Positions 25,730-32,100 of a stretch of 64,000 nt of DNA are shown here, piece by piece. The position numbers were made by a program, and so were the translations under genes. Origin of the DNA: Chryseobacterium jejuense (GTDB lineage: Bacteria; Bacteroidota; Bacteroidia; Flavobacteriales; Weeksellaceae); assembly GCF_017877355.1 (NCBI RefSeq), contig NZ_JAGIPR010000005.1:1-64000 (forward strand). The letters run 5' to 3'. Every line of letters starts with the position of its first letter. The first letter of the stretch is position 1. A model generated the notes under the pieces. That model was given only the letters and a program-made list of their open reading frames with translations, was not told the DNA's origin and searched no databases.

Positions 25730-26339
25730 AAGCATTAAGGTAGAAGATCAGGAAGTTTTTTTATTAGACCTCCATCAAAAACGTGTTAATCAAACATTCT
25801 CCCACTTTGGAAAAGAGGGATCTATTGACCTGGCCAAAATCTACAAAAACCTGCAGCATGATGAAGATGGACTTTTCAAGCTGAGAATTTCTTATGATCT
25901 GGATAAAAAGGTTCGGACTCAAATGATTCCTTATGCTATTCCTGAAATTCAGGATTTCCAACTGGTGGAAAATAACAGCTTCGATTACTCGTTCAAATTT
26001 GAAGACCGTAAGGAATTGGATAAAATGAAAATGAAGTCTAAGGCTGAGGAAATCATCATTGTTAAGAATAATCATATCACCGATACCTCTTTCTCCAATA
26101 TTTTATTTTTAAAAGGTAAGGATTGGTTTACCCCGAATTCCTTCCTTCTGAATGGAGTGCAAAGGCAACATCTTCTAAAGCAGAAAAAAATAAAAGAGGC
26201 TGAAATTACTTTACAAAATATAAAGCAGTTCAGCCACTTTCAACTCATCAACGCCTTAAACGATTTTGATGATATGTTCATTTATCCTATTGACAGAATC
26301 AAAAATCTGCCGGGAAATGAAGAATACCTCGATCTTTAG
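25713..26339 (+). CDS. Class IV aminotransferase, probable aminodeoxychorismate lyase
   Basis: 208 residues with weak but recognisable class IV features: an N-terminal strand region with Arg in QKRVNQTF, then EEIIIVKNNHITDTSFSNILF and the following LNGVQRQHLL. It is shorter than typical PabC (about 270). The 17-bp overlap with pabB strongly suggests it converts aminodeoxychorismate to 4-aminobenzoate. Its stop codon overlaps that of the convergent menD by 4 bp. Confidence 0.78.
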   Translation: MSQFIESIKVEDQEVFLLDLHQKRVNQTFSHFGKEGSIDLAKIYKNLQHDEDGLFKLRISYDLDKKVRTQMIPYAIPEIQDFQLVENNSFDYSFKFEDRKELDKMKMKSKAEEIIIVKNNHITDTSFSNILFLKGKDWFTPNSFLLNGVQRQHLLKQKKIKEAEITLQNIKQFSHFQLINALNDFDDMFIYPIDRIKNLPGNEEYLDL

Positions 26340-28012
26340 TTTTCTTTCATGAAATTAAAGTAAGCTTTCTGAACATCAGCACTGTTCTTCCCGTAAGTAT
26401 TCACTTCCAGAATTTTTGGTTGTGCATCCGGCTTAAAGAAATTCTCCAGTACTCGATCTAATGTAAGATCATCTTCCACTTTGATGTAAGAGAACCCAAA
26501 GTGCTTTGCTAGATGCTCAGCATTTTTACGGTGTTTGGTTGCAATGAACTCATCCAGTGTATTCGGATTGGCATTTCCTGGTCCAGGAATGATTTTAAAT
26601 ATGTTTCCTTCTCCATTGTTGAAGATGATGATTCTTACAAAAGGAGGGATATATTGGTTCCAAAGGCCATTGATATCATAGAAGAAACTTAAATCTCCGG
26701 TAATCAGCAAGGTAGGATTTACATTCTTAATCGCAAAGCCCATTGCTGTAGAAGTTGAGCCATCAATACCACTGGTTCCTCTGTTGCAATACATTCTTCT
26801 TTTACCAAAATCAAACAGCTGTGCATATCTTATGGCCGAAGAGTTTGCAAAATGAATATTATAATTTTCAGGAACCGTTTGGGATGCTTTATTGAAAAAA
26901 TAAAAATCTGAGAATTCAACAGTATTTAAAAACTGCTGGTGCTTCGCATCTTTTTTATCTCTCAGAACGTCCCAAAGATTGAAATAAGGTCTTGGTTCCA
27001 AATTAATAAATTTCAACAATTTAGAAAAGAATACTTCCGGTTTTACCTCTATTTTTTCTGTCAATGAGAAATAAGTATCCGGCTGCCAAACTTCATCCAA
27101 ATGCCAGTGCTGTTTTGGTCTTGCACTTCTCAGGAACTGCTTTACTTTTTTAGACACCACATTCTGCCCTACGGTAATCAACAGATCCGGAGCATACGTT
27201 TTAAAATCTTCTTCTGTAAAGTTGAAAATATAACGGTCTATATGTCTGAAAAATTTCTCATGATACAAATTGGAATTCACTTCACTCAATACAACAACAG
27301 AATGGTTTTTAACCAATTGTGTTAACTGATTTTCCAATTCCGGGCTGTAATCTCTTGTGCCTACCAACAACATAATTCTTTGAGAAGTATGCCATTCTGC
27401 AATCAGATGGGATGGGATCTCATAGTCTTTATGCTTGATTGTTTTTTCAACCGTTGGGAAGGTTGGTAGTTCTGATACCAATTCATACAATGGCTCTTCC
27501 AAAGGAATATTGATATGTACCGGCCCCTGCTTTTCAAAGCAAAGCTCTATAGCCTTTTTAATAATGTCAAAATTAATATCTTCTGCATTCTCCTTACTGT
27601 CTTCCAGCAATTGAAAGTCTCCGTAAGAATGCTGATGAAAAACATCCTTCTGCCTGATAGTCTGCCCATCAAAAATATCAACAAAATCCGTTGGCCTGTC
27701 AGCTGTTAACACTAAAAGCGGAATATTCTGATAAAAAGCTTCAGTAATTGCAGGATAGTAATTAACCACTGCAGATCCACTGGTACAGGTAATTGCTGCT
27801 GGTTTTTTTTCACTCTTAGCCATTCCCATTGCCACAAAGGCAGCACTTCTTTCGTCTACAATACTGTAGCAATTGAAGCTGTCTATTTCTGAAAAATGAA
27901 TCGCTAAAGGAGCATTCCTTGATCCTGGTGAAATTACAACATCTGCAATTCCGTACTGCTGAAGAAGATGTGCAAGTATTTGGATACTTCTCTTAGAAGA
28001 ATATTTTTTCAT
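26336..28012 (-). CDS. menD: 2-succinyl-5-enolpyruvyl-6-hydroxy-3-cyclohexene-1-carboxylate synthase
   Basis: 558 residues. This thiamine-diphosphate enzyme of menaquinone synthesis joins isochorismate and 2-oxoglutarate. The N-terminal part has DVVISPGSRNAPLA and VDERSAAFVAMGMAKSEKKPAAITCTSGSAV, with the ThDP glutamate in the ERSAAF segment. The C-terminal ThDP-binding region has GTSGIDGSTSTAMGFA and ITGDLSFFYDINGLWN. It starts at an ATG 5 bp below its -7 box, so the mRNA is probably leaderless. No other men gene adjoins it. Confidence 0.96.
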   Translation of the reverse strand: MKKYSSKRSIQILAHLLQQYGIADVVISPGSRNAPLAIHFSEIDSFNCYSIVDERSAAFVAMGMAKSEKKPAAITCTSGSAVVNYYPAITEAFYQNIPLLVLTADRPTDFVDIFDGQTIRQKDVFHQHSYGDFQLLEDSKENAEDINFDIIKKAIELCFEKQGPVHINIPLEEPLYELVSELPTFPTVEKTIKHKDYEIPSHLIAEWHTSQRIMLLVGTRDYSPELENQLTQLVKNHSVVVLSEVNSNLYHEKFFRHIDRYIFNFTEEDFKTYAPDLLITVGQNVVSKKVKQFLRSARPKQHWHLDEVWQPDTYFSLTEKIEVKPEVFFSKLLKFINLEPRPYFNLWDVLRDKKDAKHQQFLNTVEFSDFYFFNKASQTVPENYNIHFANSSAIRYAQLFDFGKRRMYCNRGTSGIDGSTSTAMGFAIKNVNPTLLITGDLSFFYDINGLWNQYIPPFVRIIIFNNGEGNIFKIIPGPGNANPNTLDEFIATKHRKNAEHLAKHFGFSYIKVEDDLTLDRVLENFFKPDAQPKILEVNTYGKNSADVQKAYFNFMKEN

Positions 28013-28016
28013 ACAG

Positions 28017-28024
28017 CAAATTTA
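28017..28024 (-). promoter_or_regulatory. -7 promoter box of menD
   Basis: CAAATTTA reads TAAATTTG on the minus strand, 4 bp from the menD start codon. Confidence 0.6.
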
Positions 28025-28068
28025 ACTTATAAATAATGATTTTAAAATCATTTAATTTAAAAAAAATG

Positions 28069-28076
28069 TAATTTTG
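28069..28076 (+). promoter_or_regulatory. -7 promoter box of the oxygenase gene
   Basis: TAATTTTG matches TAnnTTTG, 20 bp before the ATG at 28097. Confidence 0.65.
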
Positions 28077-28096
28077 CTATTCGTAAATTTCTAAAA

Positions 28097-29047
28097 ATGG
28101 ATAAAATACCTAGTGTAGACCTGCGTGATTTCCTTTCGGACAACCCGGAACGCAAACAGAAATTTGTAAATGAAATCGGAAAAGCTTATGAAGAAATTGG
28201 TTTTGTAGCCTTAAAAGGCCACTTTCTTGATGACAACCTTGTAGAAGATTTATATGGAGAGGTAAAAAACTTTTTTGACCAACCAGTGGAAACGAAACAG
28301 AAGTATGAGATTCCCGGAATTGGTGGCCAGAGAGGGTATGTAGGATTCGGTAAAGAAACTGCAAAAGGTTTCAAAAAAGGAGACTTAAAAGAATTTTGGC
28401 ACTTTGGGCAGTATCTAGCTGATGATTCAAAATACAAAGCTGAGTATCCAGACAATGTAATTGTTGATGAACTTCCAAAATTCAACGAAGTAGGTAAAGA
28501 GGCATTCCAGATGCTTGAAAAAACAGGACAGTATGTTTTAAGAGCATTAGCTTTACACCTTGGTTTAGATGAGTTCTATTTTGACGATAAAATTGCAGAA
28601 GGAAACTCAATCTTAAGACCTATTCACTACCCGCCAATCACTGAAGAACCAGATGATGCGGTAAGAGCAGCGGCTCACGGAGACATTAACCTTATTACTC
28701 TTTTAATGGGAGCGCAAGGAAAAGGTCTTCAGGTTCAGAACCATAATGGAGAATGGATTGATGCTATTGCAGAACCGGATGAATTGATGATTAACGTTGG
28801 AGATATGTTATCAAGACATACCAACAACAAACTGAAATCTACGATTCACAGAGTGGTAAACCCGCCAAGAGAATTGTGGAGCACTTCAAGATTTTCAATT
28901 CCTTTCTTTATGCACCCAGTAAGTGCGATGTCATTAAACGCTCTTGAAAACTGTGTGGACGAAAACAATCCAAAGTTATACGAAGACACAACAGCAGGAG
29001 AGTTCTTACATGAAAGATTGATAGAACTAGGCTTGATTAAAAAATAA
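28097..29047 (+). CDS. Isopenicillin N synthase-like Fe(II) oxygenase
   Basis: 316 residues of the Fe(II)/2-oxoglutarate dioxygenase superfamily. An N-terminal DIOX_N domain (VDLRDFLSDNPERKQKFV, GFVALKGH) precedes the jelly roll. The iron triad is His194, Asp196 (AAHGDINLITLL) and His251 (STIHRVVNP), with the 2-oxoglutarate-type Arg265-x-Ser267 (RFSIPFF). The substrate is unknown; the name reflects the family, not antibiotic synthesis. Monocistronic, ending at the hairpin at 29059. Confidence 0.88.
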   Translation: MDKIPSVDLRDFLSDNPERKQKFVNEIGKAYEEIGFVALKGHFLDDNLVEDLYGEVKNFFDQPVETKQKYEIPGIGGQRGYVGFGKETAKGFKKGDLKEFWHFGQYLADDSKYKAEYPDNVIVDELPKFNEVGKEAFQMLEKTGQYVLRALALHLGLDEFYFDDKIAEGNSILRPIHYPPITEEPDDAVRAAAHGDINLITLLMGAQGKGLQVQNHNGEWIDAIAEPDELMINVGDMLSRHTNNKLKSTIHRVVNPPRELWSTSRFSIPFFMHPVSAMSLNALENCVDENNPKLYEDTTAGEFLHERLIELGLIKK

Positions 29048-29058
29048 TCATAATGAAT

Positions 29059-29094
29059 AATAGTCAGTAATTAAATTACTGACTATTTTTTTTA
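29059..29094. terminator. Terminator between convergent genes
   Basis: AATAGTCAGTAA pairs perfectly with TTACTGACTATT (12 bp), followed by a T-run that overlaps the stop codon of the peptide gene on the other strand. Confidence 0.85.
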
Positions 29095-29361
29095 TCCTGT
29101 TATACAATAAAACTCCGGACAAGGAGTAGACTGTGTGACAGTTCCCCACGGACAGATACAGGTATAACTGGCGCCACCACCAGAGCCATCACCGCCGCCA
29201 GGATTACCTATATAGGGTACACACTTCCCTCCTGAACAGATATATCCTGATGCGCAACCACCTGTACCAGGCCCTTCACCTTCAAAACAATAGACAGGTC
29301 CTACACCTCCCGTAATCATTTTCTTCTGATCTTCTCTTGAAATTTTTTTGAAATTTTTCAT
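29092..29361 (-). CDS. GG-leader peptide with glycine-rich, cysteine-containing core
   Basis: 89 residues beginning MKNFKKISREDQKKMITGG, a leader like those of the peptides at 3920-5041. The core is different: seven cysteines among many glycines, including CFEGEGPGTGGC, CSGGKC, a GNPGGGDGSGGGA stretch, CIC and a C-terminal CPEFYC. Its leader mRNA carries the same 21-nt motif as copies 2 and 4, at 29383-29403. Function unknown; export by a double-glycine transporter encoded elsewhere is plausible. Confidence 0.75.
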   Translation of the reverse strand: MKNFKKISREDQKKMITGGVGPVYCFEGEGPGTGGCASGYICSGGKCVPYIGNPGGGDGSGGGASYTCICPWGTVTQSTPCPEFYCITG

Positions 29362-29382
29362 AGTTTTTGGTATTTAGTTTTT

Positions 29383-29403
29383 CCTACTCTATAAGCTTTT
29401 CGG
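29383..29403 (-). promoter_or_regulatory. Third copy of the 21-nt leader motif
   Basis: Minus strand CCGAAAAGC-TT-ATAGAGTAGG. It differs from the copies at 4303 and 5064 only at the two central bases and lies 21 nt before the start codon at 29361. Confidence 0.65.
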
Positions 29404-29539
29404 ATATCGCTTTTCTAAAATTAATTTTTATTTCGTTAACAATCAAATATTTGTATATAAAAATCACATTATTTGGATTTTTTTAAATAAATTCTACTTT
29501 TTAACACATCGTGCTTCATCTAATTGAAAATTTTTTAAT

Positions 29540-29547
29540 TAATTTTG
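29540..29547 (+). promoter_or_regulatory. -7 promoter box of the peptide gene at 29578
   Basis: TAATTTTG, 30 bp before the ATG. This unit lacks the 21-nt leader motif of the minus-strand peptide genes. Confidence 0.55.
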
Positions 29548-29577
29548 TTTTACTATCAAATTTTTAATCAAAATAAT

Positions 29578-29742
29578 ATGAAAAATCTAAAGAAACTAAG
29601 AAAAGACCAATTAAAAGGAATTTCCGGAGGTGCTAATTTCCCAGGTGTTGAATACTGTTTGTATGCCTGTAATGGCACCATCATTTGTGCTGCTTGCAGT
29701 GATGATTTTAAATGCCCTGTTACAGGAGTCGAAATAATGTAA
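29578..29742 (+). CDS. GG-leader peptide, YC-x3-C type, copy 1
   Basis: 54 residues beginning MKNLKKLRKDQLKGISGG. The core begins with NFPGVEYC and has five cysteines at 27, 31, 37, 40 and 46. The start at the conserved MKNLKK is preferred to an ATG 11 codons upstream, which would overlap the -7 box. It is a paralogue of the next gene (shared SGG-xx-FPxxxExC and CP), forming a second subfamily with a core distinct from the 3920-5041 group. It is followed by its own terminator. Confidence 0.78.
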   Translation: MKNLKKLRKDQLKGISGGANFPGVEYCLYACNGTIICAACSDDFKCPVTGVEIM

Positions 29743-29766
29743 GATCATTCATGAAAATGTAATTAG

Positions 29767-29791
29767 CCGTTTCTTCTGAAGCGGTTTTTTT
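29767..29791 (+). terminator. Terminator of the first YC-type peptide
   Basis: CCGTTTC and GAAGCGG pair (7 bp, one G-T) with a TTCT loop, followed by seven T. Confidence 0.8.
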
Positions 29792-29887
29792 ATTTTCCAG
29801 CATTTTGATACAGTAATGAAATAAAAAACTAATAAACAAACACTTACGAATATTTTCATATCTTTATTTAAACCAAAATCAAACTAT

Positions 29888-30058
29888 ATGAAAAATTTAA
29901 AGAAATTAAGTAAAGGCAAATTGAAAACAATTTCCGGAGGGATAAGTTTTCCTTATCCTGGAGAATGCTTTTATGGGTGCAGTGATGGAATACAGTATAA
30001 AGCATTATGCAGGTTAGAATTCCTTTGTCCTGATGGAGAACAACCAATTATTTACTAG
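29888..30058 (+). CDS. GG-leader peptide, YC-x3-C type, copy 2
   Basis: 56 residues beginning MKNLKKLSKGKLKTISGG. The core has FPYPGECFYGC and cysteines at 27, 31, 41 and 47; three of these positions match or nearly match those of the peptide at 29578. A weak -7-like TATCTTTA lies about 20 bp upstream. It ends at a bidirectional terminator shared with the radical SAM gene. No modifying enzyme is adjacent apart from that PA0069-type protein, which is not a known peptide maturase. Confidence 0.76.
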   Translation: MKNLKKLSKGKLKTISGGISFPYPGECFYGCSDGIQYKALCRLEFLCPDGEQPIIY

Positions 30059-30068
30059 AACAAAAAAT

Positions 30069-30089
30069 GCTCCTTTTGGAGCGTTTTTT
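30069..30089. terminator. Bidirectional terminator
   Basis: GCTCC-TTTT-GGAGC with an A-run before and a T-run after, between the convergent peptide and radical SAM genes. Confidence 0.8.
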
Positions 30090-30096
30090 ATATATT

Positions 30097-31143
30097 CTAA
30101 TCAAACAATCTCAATTGCTGCTCCTTTGTCCCTGTAAAGTTGGCAGTTGACAGTTTAGGAAACTCTTTTCCATCAAAAAATTTTTTCCTTCCTATTCTAA
30201 AGGTTGTGTGAATCATTTCAGCAATATTCCCCTCTCCTCTCTGTCTTTCAAAATATCTTTTATCACCTAACTTTCCACCACGCATAGAACGGATCAGGTT
30301 CAACACTTTCTGTGCCCTGTCCGGAAAGTGAGATTCAATCCAATTGACAAAAACAGGTTCTACAGTATCATTGAGCCTCACCAGTGTATATCCGAACCCC
30401 AAGGCTCCTGCATCAGAAATAGATTTTAAAATATTTAAAGGTTCATCACTGTTCAATCCAGGAATAATTGGCGCCACCATTACGTGAACAGGAATTTTAT
30501 TTTCGGAGAGAATTTCAATCGCTTTTAATTTATTGGGAGCAGAACTCGTCCTTGGTTCCATTTTTCGTCTTAGCTCCTCATTGATCGTAGGAATACTTAA
30601 AGAAACTGAAACAAGGTTTTGCTCAGCCATGGGCTTTAAAATATCCAAATCTCTCAATACCAATGCATTTTTTGTCAGAATATTGACAGGATGTCTGTAA
30701 TCAAGACAAACCTGCAGGAGTTTTCTGGTTATTTCAAATTGCCTTTCAGCCGGCTGATAACAATCCGTGTTTCCGGAGAGCAAAATAGGAGCCGCTTTAT
30801 AGCCTTTTTTCTGAAAAAACTTTTCAAGCAGTTCAGGAGCATTTTTCTTCACCATGATCTTTCTTTCGAAATCAATTCCGGCACTATAGCCCCAATATTC
30901 ATGGGTAGGTCTGGCAAAGCAGTAAGAACAGCCGTGCTCGCAACCCTGATAAGGGTTCATAGAATACTCCATTGGAAGATCCTCGCTTTTAACCTGATTC
31001 ACAATGGTTTTCGGAAAGACTTCTGTAAAAGAGGTCTTAACGGTTTCGAAATCTTCATCATCAGGCTCATAGGTATACCTGTCGAAACGATTGATAACGT
31101 TTCGCTGAGCTCCCTGACCTTTTATGAAATTTTCGTTTGACAT
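30097..31143 (-). CDS. PA0069 family radical SAM protein
   Basis: 348 residues. The cluster motif is CX3CX2C at Cys68, Cys72 and Cys75 (GCEHGCSYCFARPTHEYWG), as in the SplB-like COG1533 group. The start KGQGAQRNVINRFD is typical of the PA0069 family. The reaction is unknown; these are not proven photoproduct lyases. There is no SPASM domain or peptide-recognition domain that would suggest a RiPP maturase, although small peptide genes lie next to it on the opposite strand. Confidence 0.9.
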   Translation of the reverse strand: MSNENFIKGQGAQRNVINRFDRYTYEPDDEDFETVKTSFTEVFPKTIVNQVKSEDLPMEYSMNPYQGCEHGCSYCFARPTHEYWGYSAGIDFERKIMVKKNAPELLEKFFQKKGYKAAPILLSGNTDCYQPAERQFEITRKLLQVCLDYRHPVNILTKNALVLRDLDILKPMAEQNLVSVSLSIPTINEELRRKMEPRTSSAPNKLKAIEILSENKIPVHVMVAPIIPGLNSDEPLNILKSISDAGALGFGYTLVRLNDTVEPVFVNWIESHFPDRAQKVLNLIRSMRGGKLGDKRYFERQRGEGNIAEMIHTTFRIGRKKFFDGKEFPKLSTANFTGTKEQQLRLFD

Positions 31144-31210
31144 TCTGATGTAAAATTAGAATGGATTTTTTATAAAATAATGAACTTTAACATTTAAGTT
31201 TTCCACAAAA

Positions 31211-31240
31211 AAATCCAACACTTTCAAAAGCGTTGGATTT
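31211..31240 (-). terminator. Terminator of the small membrane protein gene
   Basis: AAATCCAAC and GTTGGATTT are perfect arms; the interior adds CTT/AAG. The A-run to the left is a T-run on the minus strand. Confidence 0.75.
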
Positions 31241-31265
31241 AAACATAATTTAATATATTTTTTTA

Positions 31266-31460
31266 CTACTTCAGCGCGTAAAATTCCACTCCGTGTGTTT
31301 CATCGTCGTGGTTCTTTTCATCAAAGTGTCTGTGATAATCTGAATAATTATCACTATATTTTTTATCTTTTTTAGTCAAAATTTTCTTGATACTTATTAA
31401 GCTTAATACTGCCAAAAGACCTACTCCTCCTGCCAGTAAAACTCCAACTTCTTTTTTCAT
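31266..31460 (-). CDS. Small single-pass membrane protein
   Basis: 64 residues from the ATG at 31460 (MKKEVGVLLAGG). One hydrophobic segment (about 5-23) is followed by a lysine patch and a highly charged tail rich in Asp, His and Tyr (SDNYSDYHRHFDEKNHDDETH). The frame is open further upstream, but that part is not like a protein start. No family recognised. Confidence 0.55.
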   Translation of the reverse strand: MKKEVGVLLAGGVGLLAVLSLISIKKILTKKDKKYSDNYSDYHRHFDEKNHDDETHGVEFYALK

Positions 31461-31632
31461 ATTTTCTTGATTTATTGTGATGAGTATTGCAAAAAGTGTA
31501 CCTATTTCTTTTTTCCGAATTATAAATTTTGTTAACATTAAACCCTATTTTTAAGAAAATTATAATCCGCTATTTTTCTTATCTTTAGAAAAGCAATGGT
31601 TTAATTATTGTACTTATCAACAAAAAAATATT

Positions 31633-31983
31633 ATGGAAAATCAAGAAAACATTGATCAAATGACCACCTTAAGCCAGGTCATGAACAAGCTCTCTGAGAG
31701 AGGGATAAAGAGAGAATTCAGAATGAATGAAAACTGTGAGATGAAATTTGAGAATTCTGAAAAAATTTATACTCCTTCTGAACTGACTGTTTTAAAAACA
31801 TACCGCTTTGAAGGGGATAGTAACCCGGATGACAATGCCGTATTGTATGTGGTAAAGGATGATGCCGGAAACCGCGGAATGATTATTGATTCTTATGGAG
31901 CCGACAGCAATTATTCCGGAGATAAATTTGATGAATTTCTGAGAGATATCCCCGTTCACGAAAGTGATGAATTCAATTTTTAA
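31633..31983 (+). CDS. Conserved small Bacteroidota protein
   Basis: 116 acidic residues with a pattern I recognise from Bacteroidota (MTTLSQVMNKLSERGIKREFRMNENCEM, then YRFEGDSNPDDNAVLYVV). Such proteins are often labelled phosphoribosylpyrophosphate synthetase, but at about a third of that enzyme's length and without its PRPP-binding loop the label is wrong. Cytoplasmic, role unknown. It is monocistronic between a minus-strand small gene and the AsmA-like gene. Confidence 0.7.
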   Translation: MENQENIDQMTTLSQVMNKLSERGIKREFRMNENCEMKFENSEKIYTPSELTVLKTYRFEGDSNPDDNAVLYVVKDDAGNRGMIIDSYGADSNYSGDKFDEFLRDIPVHESDEFNF

Positions 31984-32100
31984 GCATTGAAACGCAATAT
32001 TAATTTTTTAAACTATTAAGGCTGTTTTAAATTAAAATAAAATTGATTTCATGCCAACCGTAAAGATATGTTTATGATTACACTTTAATGGTTTAAAAAA

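Noticed and set aside
30097..31143. Radical SAM maturase for the neighbouring peptides
   Set aside because: It belongs to the PA0069/SplB-like group, has no SPASM or recognition domain, lies on the opposite strand and is separated by a terminator.
31633..31983. Phosphoribosylpyrophosphate synthetase
   Set aside because: The 116-residue protein is far too short and lacks the PRPP-binding motif; the name is a carried-over error in databases.
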